This document shows, piece by piece, positions 1 to 23,530 of a stretch of 35,598 nucleotides of DNA. The DNA lies in NCBI GenBank assembly GCA_037447605.1, contig CM074804.1:1598857-1634454 (forward strand). Reading direction: 5' to 3'. The notes beneath the pieces are model-generated. The model was not told the origin of the DNA, ran no database searches, and saw only the letters and a list, made by a program, of their open reading frames with translations. Source of the DNA: Zygnema circumcarinatum (Eukaryota; Streptophyta; Zygnematophyceae; Zygnematales; Zygnemataceae). Position 1 is the stretch's first letter, and each line of letters opens with the position of its first letter. The position numbers were made by a program, and so were the translations under genes.

Positions 1-160
1 AGAGGGAGAGGGAGAGGGAGAGGAAGAGGGAGAGGAAGATGGACAGGGACAGGGAGAGGGAGAGGGAGAGGGAGAGGGAGAGGGAGAGGAGAGGGAGAGG
101 GAGAGGGAGAGGGAGAGGGAGAGAGAAGATTGCGAGAGAGAGAGAAAGAGAGCGAGAGGT
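1..160. repeat. GAGAGG hexamer microsatellite in KDM5 intron 28
   Basis: A run of the purine hexamer GAGAGG, decaying into GA, fills the left edge. It lies just downstream of the last visible KDM5 exon and reads CT/CCTCTC in the sense of that gene. Confidence 0.9.
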
Positions 161-163
161 GAC

Positions 164-13579
<13,416 letters not shown>

Positions 13580-13604
13580 CTCCTCTGTCTCTCACTCGCC
13601 CCCT

Positions 13605-13638
13605 CTCTCTCTCTCTCTCCCTCCCTCCCTCTCTCTCA

Positions 13639-13677
<39 letters not shown>
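13605..13677. repeat. CT microsatellite in the KDM5 5' leader
   Basis: A CT/CCCT tract 26 bases upstream of the KDM5 ATG. In the KDM5 sense it is a GA repeat, the type bound in plants by GAGA-binding BBR/BPC factors. Any binding here is inference. Confidence 0.85.
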
Positions 13678-13681
<4 letters not shown>

Positions 13682-15085
13682 ACTCCAAAAGGTGAATGCA
13701 TTCCAAACCATTGCAAAAGCTGGCATTGCTATGCGCGCCTTGCAGTAAAAACGCCTCACCGTTGTGTTACATTTTTCCAGTTAAAAAAGTTTAATTGCAT
13801 TCAAGTTAAGGAATGAGGTGCTCTTGTCACTCCATTGTTTAATAGTTTCACACTATCCCATCCCATGCCATCCCATCCCGCCCCTGCGCGCGGCCCCCCT
13901 ATGGCCATGCCCGCCAGGAAGGGAGCAGCATACCGGAGGGTCCAAGGCACTCTGGACAAGCTACGAACCATAATATAATTGATACTCCGCACATGGAAGT
14001 TAAGAACACACTTTACATTCGTCTGCAGTTAGCGTTGTGTTTATTCTTAATAACGAGGTATTTCCTTGAGTTTGCAAACCTGGGCTCGGTTTCGCAAAGT
14101 TGCAAACCAGAGCTTTGTTGGTCAGCCAATTGACCATACCACGCCTTCTGAAAAATATTAACAAATACATAATTTTCAGAACCTGTACTTTTCAAATCAT
14201 CATCATATTATACCTCTCCGCATATTTCCAAGTAGAGATGTACCGATATTTATTCCACGTTTCTTACATAATAACCGGTACATCTTTTTGCCGTTGCGTT
14301 GCCCGCGGGCAGAAAAAAAGCGTTTCGGACGGGGCCAGCGGCTCCGCCACGCAACCAGGGATAGCCTACACGCTTTTAGCTGGCTAATGACTATGACCAA
14401 AGACCCTCAAAATAGGCGACCAAAATTGACCAGTGCCTGGTCAGGTCCCTGGTCAGCCTCTGAACGTTCCCAGCGACCGCTCCTGTCGCCACCGCCCGCC
14501 GCGTCGGCCGTGCCCGACCGCTCCTGGCCGTCCGATCGGTATGATGGACGGCCACGATTCGTCCCACGCTGACAGGGCGCTGGCGCCCACCAAGTTGGGA
14601 CCGTACGGTAGTGTACGAAATAGTACGACCGACAGAGAAAGTACGTGTCACGTCACGGACGTACCCGCCGTAGCCGCATGGCCAGGCATCCTAACTTAAG
14701 GGAATTTTGGCTTAAGGTAAGGGCGTTCCCTTTAAATTGGTTTTGGGAAAAGAAAAAGGAAAGGATTGATCAGTGGTATTGATATCACAAAGATGGCGAT
14801 GCGATGCCATCAAATGCACATGGACAAAATCAAGATGATGGGGAACCACGAGGAGCAACTGGGCGTAAAGGACCCAAGGACAAAAGAAAAAAGCGAGGAG
14901 CGGAAAACTACGCCTCGGCTTAACCACGCATCGAGCCCTGCATCCGGCACCGGCGACTACTTCAACTTTTGCTGACGCAGGTCAACTAGAATGACAGCAT
15001 TTCGTGCGTGCGGAAGGTTTAAAAGTCTCAGGTTGCAAACTTTCCGCCGCGGTTTGCAACTGCAGAGCCAGTTTTGGAACAAAGC

Positions 15086-15378
15086 TGCACAGGTCGGACC
15101 AGTGGATCGGCAACCATTGGACAGCCATTGGATGGCAATGGTTGGACGTATACAATTTGGCAATCATCCGAACCAGTCGCATGGTTGTTTCAGTCCGGCG
15201 CCAATGGTTAGCAAACAGTCGAATGGTTGGCAAGCATTGGATCCAATGGTTCCAAACCAGTCGAATGGTTGCCAACCATTGGCATCCACTGGTTCCAAAC
15301 CATTCGAATGGTTGTTTCAATCCGGCGCCAATGGTTGGGAACCAGTCGAATGGTTGGTCTAATGGTCCGACCTGTGCA
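15086..15378. repeat. 42-bp tandem repeat block bounded by 16-bp inverted repeats
   Basis: The left end TGCACAGGTCGGACCA (15086-15101) is matched exactly in inverse orientation at 15363-15378. Between them lie five diverged units of 42-43 bp starting at 15159, 15201, 15243, 15286 and 15328. Each carries a core close to CCAGTCGAATGGTTG and often the phrase CCAATGGTT. Some units contain TCCGGCGCCAATGG. No transposase frame is present. It resembles a MITE-like or foldback element with an internal minisatellite, but the class is not certain. Confidence 0.75.
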
Positions 15379-15442
15379 AAGCCGCACCATGAGAACGCAC
15401 CCATGGTTGCACAAAGCTGGCCCACAACCTCAACGAACTCTG

Positions 15443-15455
15443 AACCCTAAACCCT
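15443..15455. promoter_or_regulatory. Double telo-box
   Basis: The sequence AACCCTAAACCCT equals nearly two plant telomere repeat units. Single telo-boxes are known in plant promoters of growth and ribosomal genes, and as Polycomb-recruiting sites. This one is about 1.9 kb upstream of KDM5, so its role is uncertain. Confidence 0.45.
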
Positions 15456-16220
15456 CTAAAGACACCAAAACCCACTGAATTACCCTCTGCACGGTCTCGT
15501 CATGATTGCTTAGAATTTTCTCTGAAGCTTGACAAAGAATGAGCCGCCTATTCAGGAGCAGCGTGAAAGTACATACAAAATGCTCTCAATTGAACGGTTA
15601 ACGGTGACATGGAACGGCCAAACTTTCTACGGAACTGTCCTTGAGAGAGCACAAAACTGCCCATCCCCAAAATGGGGTCAGACGACCTCTCTCGAAGGAG
15701 AATTCCTGACATTATTCCGCGCCCTAAAGCAGTGAACCTCTGAGCCCTGAAATAACTAAAGCCTTAAAAGTCCTAAAACCCCAAAAAATCCTAAAACCTT
15801 CAAACCCCTTAAAAACAGTGTGCTTCACACTTTCCTAGCTTAAAAATTTTCTCCTATAGCTACCAGAGGATAGGTATGAGCCTCCTCCCTTGTGAGCTTC
15901 TAAGTTATGACAAAGGCCGAGCATTTATTGCAGCCTGAACAACATTTTCTTCCCTCCCTCTCTCCCTTCCTCCCTTTCTCCCTCTAAGTTGGACCTTTCC
16001 GGCCTCCTCTCCGCTTCCCTCCTTGACGCCTAAACACCTCCGATTGTTGATTATTTCTAACTCCCGGCTCTCTCTCACTGTCTTCTCCCTTTCCCTCACT
16101 CCCTCCTCGTTTTCTACATTGTTCGTTCGAAACAGCCAAACCTTTCCCTGTCTCGCGCTCGTAGTAGTAGGACTCTCGCTCTCTCTCTCTCTCTCCCTCA
16201 CTCCCTTCTCAGCTTGAGAG

Positions 16221-19200
16221 TCACGCATTACTCTTGCCCCATTCACTTAATGATTTCATTCTCTCAATCTTCACAGGCGATAACCGCTCCGGAATGCCCA
16301 TCACTCGATTTTCTGAAGACGTCAAAGGAGTCGCAGCAGCCTTCTCCTCCCGCAACAGCCCCTCCTTCCCTCCCTCCCCCCTCTCTTCCTCCCCTATTAC
16401 CCTCTCCTCAGTCATCGAATCCGCCCTCCCGGACACTTCCGCCCATTTCCCATTTCTACTCCCGTTCCCCCCATTCTGCACCATGTTTACTCTATCGAGT
16501 CTTAACCCCCCTTGTCTATACCAAGGGAGAAGGGCGGTGCAACTGCTCATGGGGTGTCTAGTAGAAGCTAGCACTAAGGTGTGTCTCCCTCCACAGGCTG
16601 TGAATACTATCTGCCAGGAGCTGTGGGAGAGCTCCTCCGAAATGGAGCCTTCAGTGGGTTGGCGGGAGAGGGGGGAAGGGAGAGGGACCTCCCGAGGGTG
16701 CCCATCGGTAATGAGGAGGCCATTGCCCAGCCTGCCATGGTCGCCTCTTCCAAACTGCACTCGCCGAAGTGGAGACGTGGAATGAGAGAGTGAGGGGGAG
16801 AGGGAGAGAGAGTGGGGGGCGAGAGAGGGGGGAAGAGAGAGTGGACGGGGGAAGAATGGGGTGAGGGAACGGGAAGAGAGGGCGAGGGATAGGAGAAGGC
16901 GAGAGAAAGGGAGACAAAAAGGGAGAGAGGGAGACTGGGAGAGAGAGAGAAGAGAGAAAGAGAGCGAGGGAGAGATAGAGGAGGGAGAGAGGAAAGAGAA
17001 AGGGCGAGAGTGGGAGCGAGATTGGGACACAACCTGGTACGGTAAATGCCTCGTTACTTACCGAGAAAATGCGACCGTCTTCACTGAGAGCTATGCTGTG
17101 AGTTCCTCCGCAAGTGACCTGCCACATTCCCTTAGCGAGGTTAAAGACTGCAATAAAGAAAAAACACTACCATAACTCGCACTATCAGCTATACAGCAAG
17201 ATAGGTATTCCATTCCTATATCATTTGCTATCCACTCTCCCTCTCACTCTCTTCTTTGTTCCTCACCGTCTCTCTCCGGCTCTTTCTTCTCTTCTGCCTT
17301 CTCTTCTGTCGTCTCTCTTCTCACCTCAACTGTACTCTCAACGAACAACCCCAGATGTAATACAAAAAGGAGGAAGCCGTACTATAACCCAAGCTAGAAA
17401 TTTACAAGGCTTCCCATGCCTTCCATATTCAACCTATCACAAGTTAAAATTCCGTCAAATTTAAACTTATATTCCATTCTCCAAAATAGGAGTGCCCTCC
17501 CGATCCCCTATACCTACTTGCACTATGACAACGTCTGAGAGAAGCTCCACTCTATGCGGCGTCGTTTTGCTGCTCTTATCATCTCCAAAGCCCATTCTCC
17601 CATGCTCTCCACGGCCCCATGCCCATACCTGAAAACATGAAGGAAGTTACATAGAGTCAGCTGCTTTATGTTTTCGCGCACACATTTGTATTCGTATCAC
17701 TAGTATTTGTAGTGGTACACACCTTTACACTTGTACTCGGATATGCAGTTTGTGGAATTGTTCATACACAAACTCGTAAGCACATGACAGTACTCTGCTT
17801 TCGAGAACCATATATAAGAGTTTAAAATAATAGATATCTATACATAAAGTTTAAACCACCTACGCAAAGCCATGGATCTATTGGATCCTTAGTACAAATG
17901 GAAATACACTCAGATGAACCTTAGTCGGTAATGGCTGACTAGTTTATGGATTACAGAGCTGTTTCAGTACAGCAATCCACAAGCAATAAGTCCAATGATG
18001 GGTCCATGGGTAAAGGACAAAACAAGAAAGTTTCAAGGCAGCATCTGACCTCCCCGGTCGCTGTCAGAGCCATGGAATGCCACCCACCAGCTGAAATGTC
18101 CACCTGTGGGATTTCGAACATCCACCCAAAACGCATTCCATGTCAACGCTTTTCAAACTCGCCCCCAAAAAAAAGAAACAGAGACTATTCTAGCAACGCT
18201 TCACTATGTCATAAACAAACCCAACTCCTGTGCATTCCATTCGCCTTTCGCTGTGGACAATCTCGAAAGAGGCCAAGCCCATCTCCAAACAACCACATTG
18301 TTCACATGCATGCATGCATGCACATTTCACGCTCTACAATACGTTCTTAATCCTTTTGCCATGTCGGCTTCTCCCACTACTCACCACATTGATTTCTGAA
18401 AGCTCCTTAATCTCCTCAGGGGAAGCCCGAGGTTGTGTATCTCCGGTGCCAAGCTGTCCATATTCATTGTTTCCCCAAGCCCAAACTTGCCCATTTTCTA
18501 AGAGGGCTAAGTTGTGGAAGGCGCCCACAGCAATGACTTTCACTTTCTCCAGGGCTTGCACCTTTACAGGATTCCAGATCTGCTGACTGTGGAGAGAAGC
18601 AGATAATGGAGAAGAAGACGAAGTCAGCGTGCGGTAGATGAAAACTATGAAAGTGAAGGTTTAGATAAGCCAAGCTGGAGGTTGCTAGCTAGTTCACGTA
18701 AGGAAAGGTTGAGTTTCTGATAAGTTTGAATAAGCCAAGTTTGAGTACTTCATTTAGTGTACTGCCCCTTCCTCGTACCCCAGAGGACTAATAACGGTAA
18801 ATGGGATTAAAAATGTACTCGACCACTCACATGTCGCCAGGTGGCCAGGGCTGCCCCCATGACCAAACTTCCCCATCTTCAGTGAGAACCACAGAATGTG
18901 TTCCTCCAGCAGCCACCTGCTAACCACTCCCCTCCTTATAATGGTAAAATAATTCCTAATCAAGTGACTGCATCTACCAAGGAAAATACAAAAAAATGCA
19001 TTAAACAAGCCTCTACTTTGTCCTTCTGAAAAAAGGACAGCTTTCTACTTTCTGTATTGCATACTTGTTCGCAGACCCTTTTTTGCTTTTTAACTGAACG
19101 GAGAGAGAAATATTTTACCTGCCGGACACGAAGGTGAGGCGCACAGGGCTGTGGAATAGGAATATCTCGGCGGCTAATTTTGCCTGACCAGTTTCGCTCT

Positions 19201-20080
19201 GATTTAACGGCACACTGCCCATATTCGTTGCCTCCTGCAGATCCACTTCCAGGATCCACTTTTCATCCAATATGAGGGAGGAGGTAAGCAAACCTAGCTC
19301 CCATGTTGAGCAGAAGAATGAAATGCATAGGTTTGATTTAAAAGCTGAAGTAGTTTTCATACCACCAGCTTCCAGTTCCCTCTTCCTTTCTCTTTCTCTC
19401 CCTCTCTCTTCACACACACGCACACACAATCCCGCTCTTTTTTCCCTTCATAGCTGAAATGTAAGAGGCGGCTTCCACTTACCCCATGCATAGGCGTTTC
19501 CCTCGTCATCTACTGCAAGGCAGTGCCAGCCACCAATGGCAGCCTGCCACGTGTGCAAGTCCCCCAAAATAGGTTAGCCCAACAAAGAAAGACCTCAAAA
19601 CAGGCGTAATCTTTCCTAGAAGATAAACCAATTGTTAGTGGGTAAGAAGTAAGATCAGGATCGATTTAAATGCTTTAGAAAGACGAAGGAGCAAGATCGA
19701 GAGAGGGAAGGAACACGGACGAGAGAGGGGAGAAAGGAAGGGAAAAGGAAAGGAGATGGGAGAGGGGATAGGAGAGGAGACAAAATTGGATACATGAACG
19801 GTAAGGAAAGGTGAACAGACATGGAAGGAGAGGAGGAGGCACAAGGAGAGCAGAGAGAGGATAAGCTGCGGAGACAGGAAAAAGGCAAGCAGAGTACTGG
19901 TAAGAGAGGAAACGGGAGAGAAGTAAGATCTCAGACTCACTTGCACGATACGAACGCCTGCGAGATCCTTCACCTGCTCACAATGCATGAATCGCAAGTG
20001 CCTCCGTAAGTTGGAGAAAGGAGACAAGACAGCAAAGTAGGAAAAGAGGGGGGCCGGGAGAGCGAGAGAGACAAAGCGAG

Positions 20081-20136
<56 letters not shown>

Positions 20137-21992
20137 GGACAGAGAGAAAGAGAGAGAGTTCTACCTGGCTCGGAGTGCTCTCCACAGTTGAGGCGGTGTT
20201 CGGTGGATGGCCCAAAGTCCCCCTTTGGTTCCATCCCCACACATAGACCTGCTCCCTCCCGGGATGTACGGATAAACTGGAATTACATGCCCGCTTAGCA
20301 GATTTTCAGCAGAGCAGAGAAGGATCTTAAGGTATAAAAATTCCTTGTTATTGCCTTAAATATGGATCCTGTTAACTGCTTAATTCAGAAGCTCTCCGAT
20401 AGTGCTTGAAGTTCATGTAAGACTGGGAGGACAAACTGGAGTAAAAAGTGCCCAAGCACATAAGTATTACTCGAGGTTTTTAGTACACTTCTTGAAATGT
20501 GCACGGTTTCGGATTTAGAAGAAAAAGTTAATCTCCTTCATAATCATGCTCTCTACCGTGCTGCTTCCCAGGGAAAACATTCAATTTACCTAAAACATCA
20601 GAAAATGAAATAAACTAAGTCGTCAACTGCAACATCACCTTCCTCCCCAACAAATAATGACACAAACAATCTGTGGTGACTAAAGCCGACCGACCAAAAG
20701 TTGCCGTAAGCAAAAAAGACAACATTGCTCAGTTACATTACTCGTTTGGTGGAATTGGTCGACATCATACATTTGCAATGAAAAGCCTTGCATTGAACAG
20801 CACGAAAAAGAAAGCGCAACGGACCGCATACGTACGAGAACGAACGGGGGCGGCGAAAGCAAACTGAACTGAACTGAACTGAATTGAATTGAACTGAAGC
20901 ATGGAAGACCACAAGGAGCTCACTCACATCACCGTTAGCGCAGATGGCGAGAGAGTTCCGACTGCCCGCCACAACGCTGGAAATGTCGAGGCCGTCGAGC
21001 GCTGTGATTGGCTTAAGGCGATGCTCGTCGTCTCGAGTGCCCAATCCGAGCTGCCCATCCTCTCCCGCTCCCCTGCACGAGCACTCCCATGTCAGTTCCG
21101 TGTCAGTTCCGTCAGCAGACATGTGAAGGAAGGAAGAGGAGAAGGGGAAAGAGGGAGGACATGCGAAGGAGAGCAAGAGTACGATGAAGGAGAGGGGGGG
21201 TAAAGAAAGGTGAGGAGAGGGAGAGAGGGGGAGAGGGGGAGGGAGGTGAAAGAAGAGTATAACATTCTTAACGTGGTACAAAGGCAGAAGATTCTAAATA
21301 CAACATTGGTGCTTCTCAATTTTTTTTGAAAAAAACGAATCAACAACGCCTCACGTGGCAAGCATAAAGTTTCTTTTAAAAGTTATTTTAGAACTTGCTC
21401 GCAACGACTCAAATTCAAATGAAGTGTGTGAAACAACTTCGACATGACTCAAGAGAAAAAAAAAATCTTTACTTTATTGATATAAGTTTAGATATATATG
21501 CATACGTATACACAGTTCTTGCCCTCCTTCCATCAAGAAAAAGTGAATATACACAATTTTTTGTCTTCATCACAAAAAAAAATGCAAATGGCTCGTGCAC
21601 CAGCCATTCTTTGAGCATTTGAGCCCTTCCAGAACCGTACCATGGACCCTGAACCCCTGAAATCTCAAAAAATGAGGATAACAGGTCCATTTTTTATCCT
21701 TGAAACCTATAACTGCACCTCCACGATGGCTCATGCCTCTTATGCATTATGGCCATGCATGCCCATGGCCGCCTCACATATAAACAGCTCCATATAACTG
21801 GACCGTACAGAATACGCATAGAAACTCGTATCCTGCATCCAGACCCCATGGCATGCCATGCCACGAATGCATGCGCAGCATCCCCTTCCCATAAACGCCA
21901 TGGCAGAGGCGTTACCAGGCGTACACGCGCTTCGGAACGGAGGCTCCCTTCCCGCCAGCGGCGGGCGAAGCTCTCCGCGCGGCGGCAGCCAT
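16221..21992 (-). CDS. RCC1-repeat (seven-bladed propeller) protein of plant type
   Basis: Twelve exons on the minus strand are 21916-21992, 20928-21072, 20165-20248, 19941-19973, 19483-19543, 19119-19234, 18831-18916, 18385-18586, 18050-18103, 17518-17628, 17062-17118 and 16221-16754. They encode 519 residues in one frame. Seven blade signatures appear in order: GSRNSLAI, GGWHCLAV, GGTHSVVL, GAFHNLAL, GGWHSMAL, GGTHSIAL and GGRHTLVL. Phrases such as WGWNQRGTLGHPP, WGNNEYGQLGTGDTQPR and FGRGDHGRLG recall a conserved plant family of single-domain RCC1 proteins (At5g16040-like, from memory). It is not UVR8, because the GWRHT tryptophan repeats of that photoreceptor are missing. The last exon adds about 115 residues after blade seven, rich in Glu, Gly and Arg. 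Function is not known from the sequence; a propeller docking role is inferred. The start ATG opens a short Ala/Arg-rich leader directly before VYAWGAGEDGQLGLG. Confidence 0.93.
16784..17010. repeat. Purine-rich GA/GGA tract in RCC1 intron 11
   Basis: Imperfect GAGAGG, GAGGG and GAAAG units fill most of the 307-base intron between exons 11 and 12. They read as pyrimidine in the gene's sense. Confidence 0.8.
18304..18324. repeat. CATG tetranucleotide repeat in RCC1 intron 8
   Basis: Four and a half copies of CATG, self-complementary. A similar run recurs at 31498-31510 in the MCM4 intron. Confidence 0.8.
20085..20155. repeat. (GA)n microsatellite in RCC1 intron 3
   Basis: About 23 uninterrupted GA units, then GA-rich DNA up to nine bases from the exon 3 donor. 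It reads CT in gene sense, right after the 5' splice site. Confidence 0.9.
20862..20897. repeat. ACTGA pentanucleotide repeat in RCC1 intron 2
   Basis: Seven tandem ACTGA/ATTGA units lie about 30 bases downstream of the exon 2 donor. This is the only pentamer repeat I see in the window. Confidence 0.85.
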
Positions 21993-22582
21993 GGCGGGCC
22001 TCCTGCTGCCTTCTGCCTGCCTCCCCGCCTCTCTCCGTCTCCAGGGAGGGGATCGGTAGGACCTTAGGGACCGCCGCAAGTGCGGACACGGCAGGCCGGG
22101 CCGGACCCAAGGGGAAATAATTCACCGCGGCGAAGTTGGTGGATCGAAAAAGTGACCGGGAGTATCTCCCGCCCGACTGGCTAGGGACTGGCGTTGAACC
22201 AGTTTAACCTCTGGAAAAAGGCGAGTCCATATTTTCCGTACAGAGTTGACGAGCGGCTGGCAGCTCCTGTAAACGTGGGGTCGGCAGGGTTGTGAGGCGT
22301 ATTTCGCCGATCCACATTTCGCAACATGGTGGAACCGCGAGTCTAAGTTGCCAGTTCCACGTGGCAGGGCTGATCAAGCAGATCAACTCGCAGGAGAAGG
22401 TCCATCAAGTGGAGGCAGAACGGATTTCTGAACTGGACACGAACCATGTGGCGCGCAATCATTGGACTGACGCAAGGCGACGGACGGCCCGCGGCATCTG
22501 ACGGCGGGATGCGCCGGCCGGCAAGTGGCACTGTACGGTCAGGCCAAAAAGATTGGCGATTTGGCCGTTTCTCTCGGCTTTA

Positions 22583-22617
22583 GGCCGGCCGGCCGGCAGG
22601 GAGCCGGGCCGGCCGGT
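22583..22617. repeat. GGCCGGCC palindrome cluster
   Basis: Two blocks of GGCCGGCCGG surround a CAGGGAGCC spacer, so the whole forms a near-perfect GC hairpin. It lies in the shared upstream region of the RCC1 protein and DRP1. Confidence 0.8.
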
Positions 22618-23189
22618 AGAATCTTTTTGTCGGATGCTTTTTGTACGAATGGGAGGATTCCCACTTGCAGGATGACGGGTGCATGTGGGTGTAGCCCTTG
22701 TGGGGGGGGGGGGGGCGTGGTTCCATGGAGACCGTAAACTGTTCCGTAACTATTTGAAGAACTGCTTTCGGGAGTGTTCGAAACGGAAAGGGGTCGTTTG
22801 GACCGTGGGCTGGAAATTCCACTTTTCTGATTTTGAGGTCCATTTCCGTCGAAACCAAACTAAACTAAACCAAACCCACGGCGGAAATCCGAAAACTCGA
22901 AGTCCGAAACATATTTCCGTAAGGACGGTCCGGCACAACTGACAAATTGAGGCCACGTGTTGGGATGGACGGCTACAATTGCGCGATTTAAGAGTGAGAG
23001 TAAGGTGGGGATGAAAAGTGACGTAGGATGACGACTAACGACGGAAAGTGTGACGGAAAGGGTGACAGCCGTCACGGCCGGCGGAAGGCCCTTTTCGGTT
23101 CGTTGCAGGCTGCACTTTCGCAGTGGCTTCGCGGAGGGGGGCGGATTTGGAACAGGCCTGGGGCTGCCGGAGGGGGAAGGGAGGGCGAG

Positions 23190-23250
23190 GAGAGGGAGAG
23201 GGAGAGGGAAAGGGAGAGGGAGAGGGAGAGGGAGAGGGAGGGGAGGGAGC
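23190..23250. repeat. GGGAGA hexamer repeat upstream of DRP1
   Basis: About nine copies of GAGAGG/GGGAGA, the same hexamer as at the left edge of the window. It lies about 300 bases before the DRP1 ATG. Confidence 0.85.
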
Positions 23251-23444
23251 GAGGGAGGGAGATCGGTGAGAAGGAAGATAGCTATAGGTGGGACTTCACA
23301 TAGAGAGAGTGAACGGGGGGTAAGAGGAGAGTGGGAGGGAAGGCAGCAGAACAAGGAGATCAACGTACCTCCACCCTAAGACAACAACGACTCGACTTTA
23401 AACAAGACTCTCTCCCATCCCTACCATCACCAAATCTTAATCTC

Positions 23445-23454
23445 AAACCCTAAT
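23445..23454 (+). promoter_or_regulatory. Telo-box in DRP1 leader or core promoter
   Basis: AAACCCTAAT lies 77 bases before the DRP1 ATG, with a second near-match AAACCCTGAT about 30 bases further on, followed by a pyrimidine-rich leader. This arrangement is typical of plant growth-associated promoters. Confidence 0.5.
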
Positions 23455-23530
23455 CTCGAATCCTAACTCCAAACCCTGATTTTTTACTTCTCTTCCCTTC
23501 TCCCTTCCTCCCTTCCCTTCAAACCCTTCA

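Larger units (their letters stand above)
13580..16220. other. Intergenic region: KDM5 upstream and RCC1 downstream DNA
   Basis: No convincing gene is seen on either strand. The segment holds a CT-rich leader tract (13605-13677) and a CCATCC-rich stretch near 13857-13885. A GC-rich block follows at 14290-14690, with the phrase GACCGCTCCTG occurring twice (near 14475 and 14516). A 42-bp repeat block bounded by inverted repeats lies at 15086-15378. A telo-box follows at 15443, then an AAACCCC/CCTAAAA-rich low-complexity stretch at 15740-15820. CT-rich DNA approaches the RCC1 stop codon from the left. The KDM5 promoter should lie in the left part. Confidence 0.7.
21993..23530. promoter_or_regulatory. 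Divergent promoter region between RCC1 protein and DRP1
   Basis: Both start codons face outward from this 1538-base spacer, and I see no gene in it. Visible motifs are a G-box CACGTG at 22954-22959, TGACGTA at 23019-23025 with further TGACG/GTCACGG phrases to about 23080, and a GGCCGGCC palindrome cluster at 22583-22617. There is also a run of 15 G at 22702-22716, a GGGAGA purine repeat at 23190-23250, and a telo-box at 23445 close to the DRP1 start. Motif function is inferred from plant promoters in general. Confidence 0.6.

Noticed and set aside
14391-14699. Overlapping frames in the GC-rich block
   Set aside because: Open frames are expected in GC-rich DNA; the translations show no recognisable motif and no splice partner.
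15159-15369. CRISPR-like array
   Set aside because: Units are diverged along their whole length with no constant repeat and variable spacer, and the surrounding genes are eukaryotic nuclear genes.
18304-18324. CATG repeat as a regulatory RY element
   Set aside because: It lies inside an intron and is a plain tetranucleotide microsatellite, with a similar run in an unrelated MCM4 intron.
16221-21992. UV-B photoreceptor UVR8
   Set aside because: The protein has seven RCC1 blades, but the GWRHT tryptophan repeats are replaced by GGTH, GAFH and GSRN. The phrase matches are to another plant RCC1 family.
22860-23379. Frames upstream of DRP1 on both strands
   Set aside because: They depend on GGGAGA repeats and promoter sequence, show no domain, and end before the DRP1 start without a splice link.
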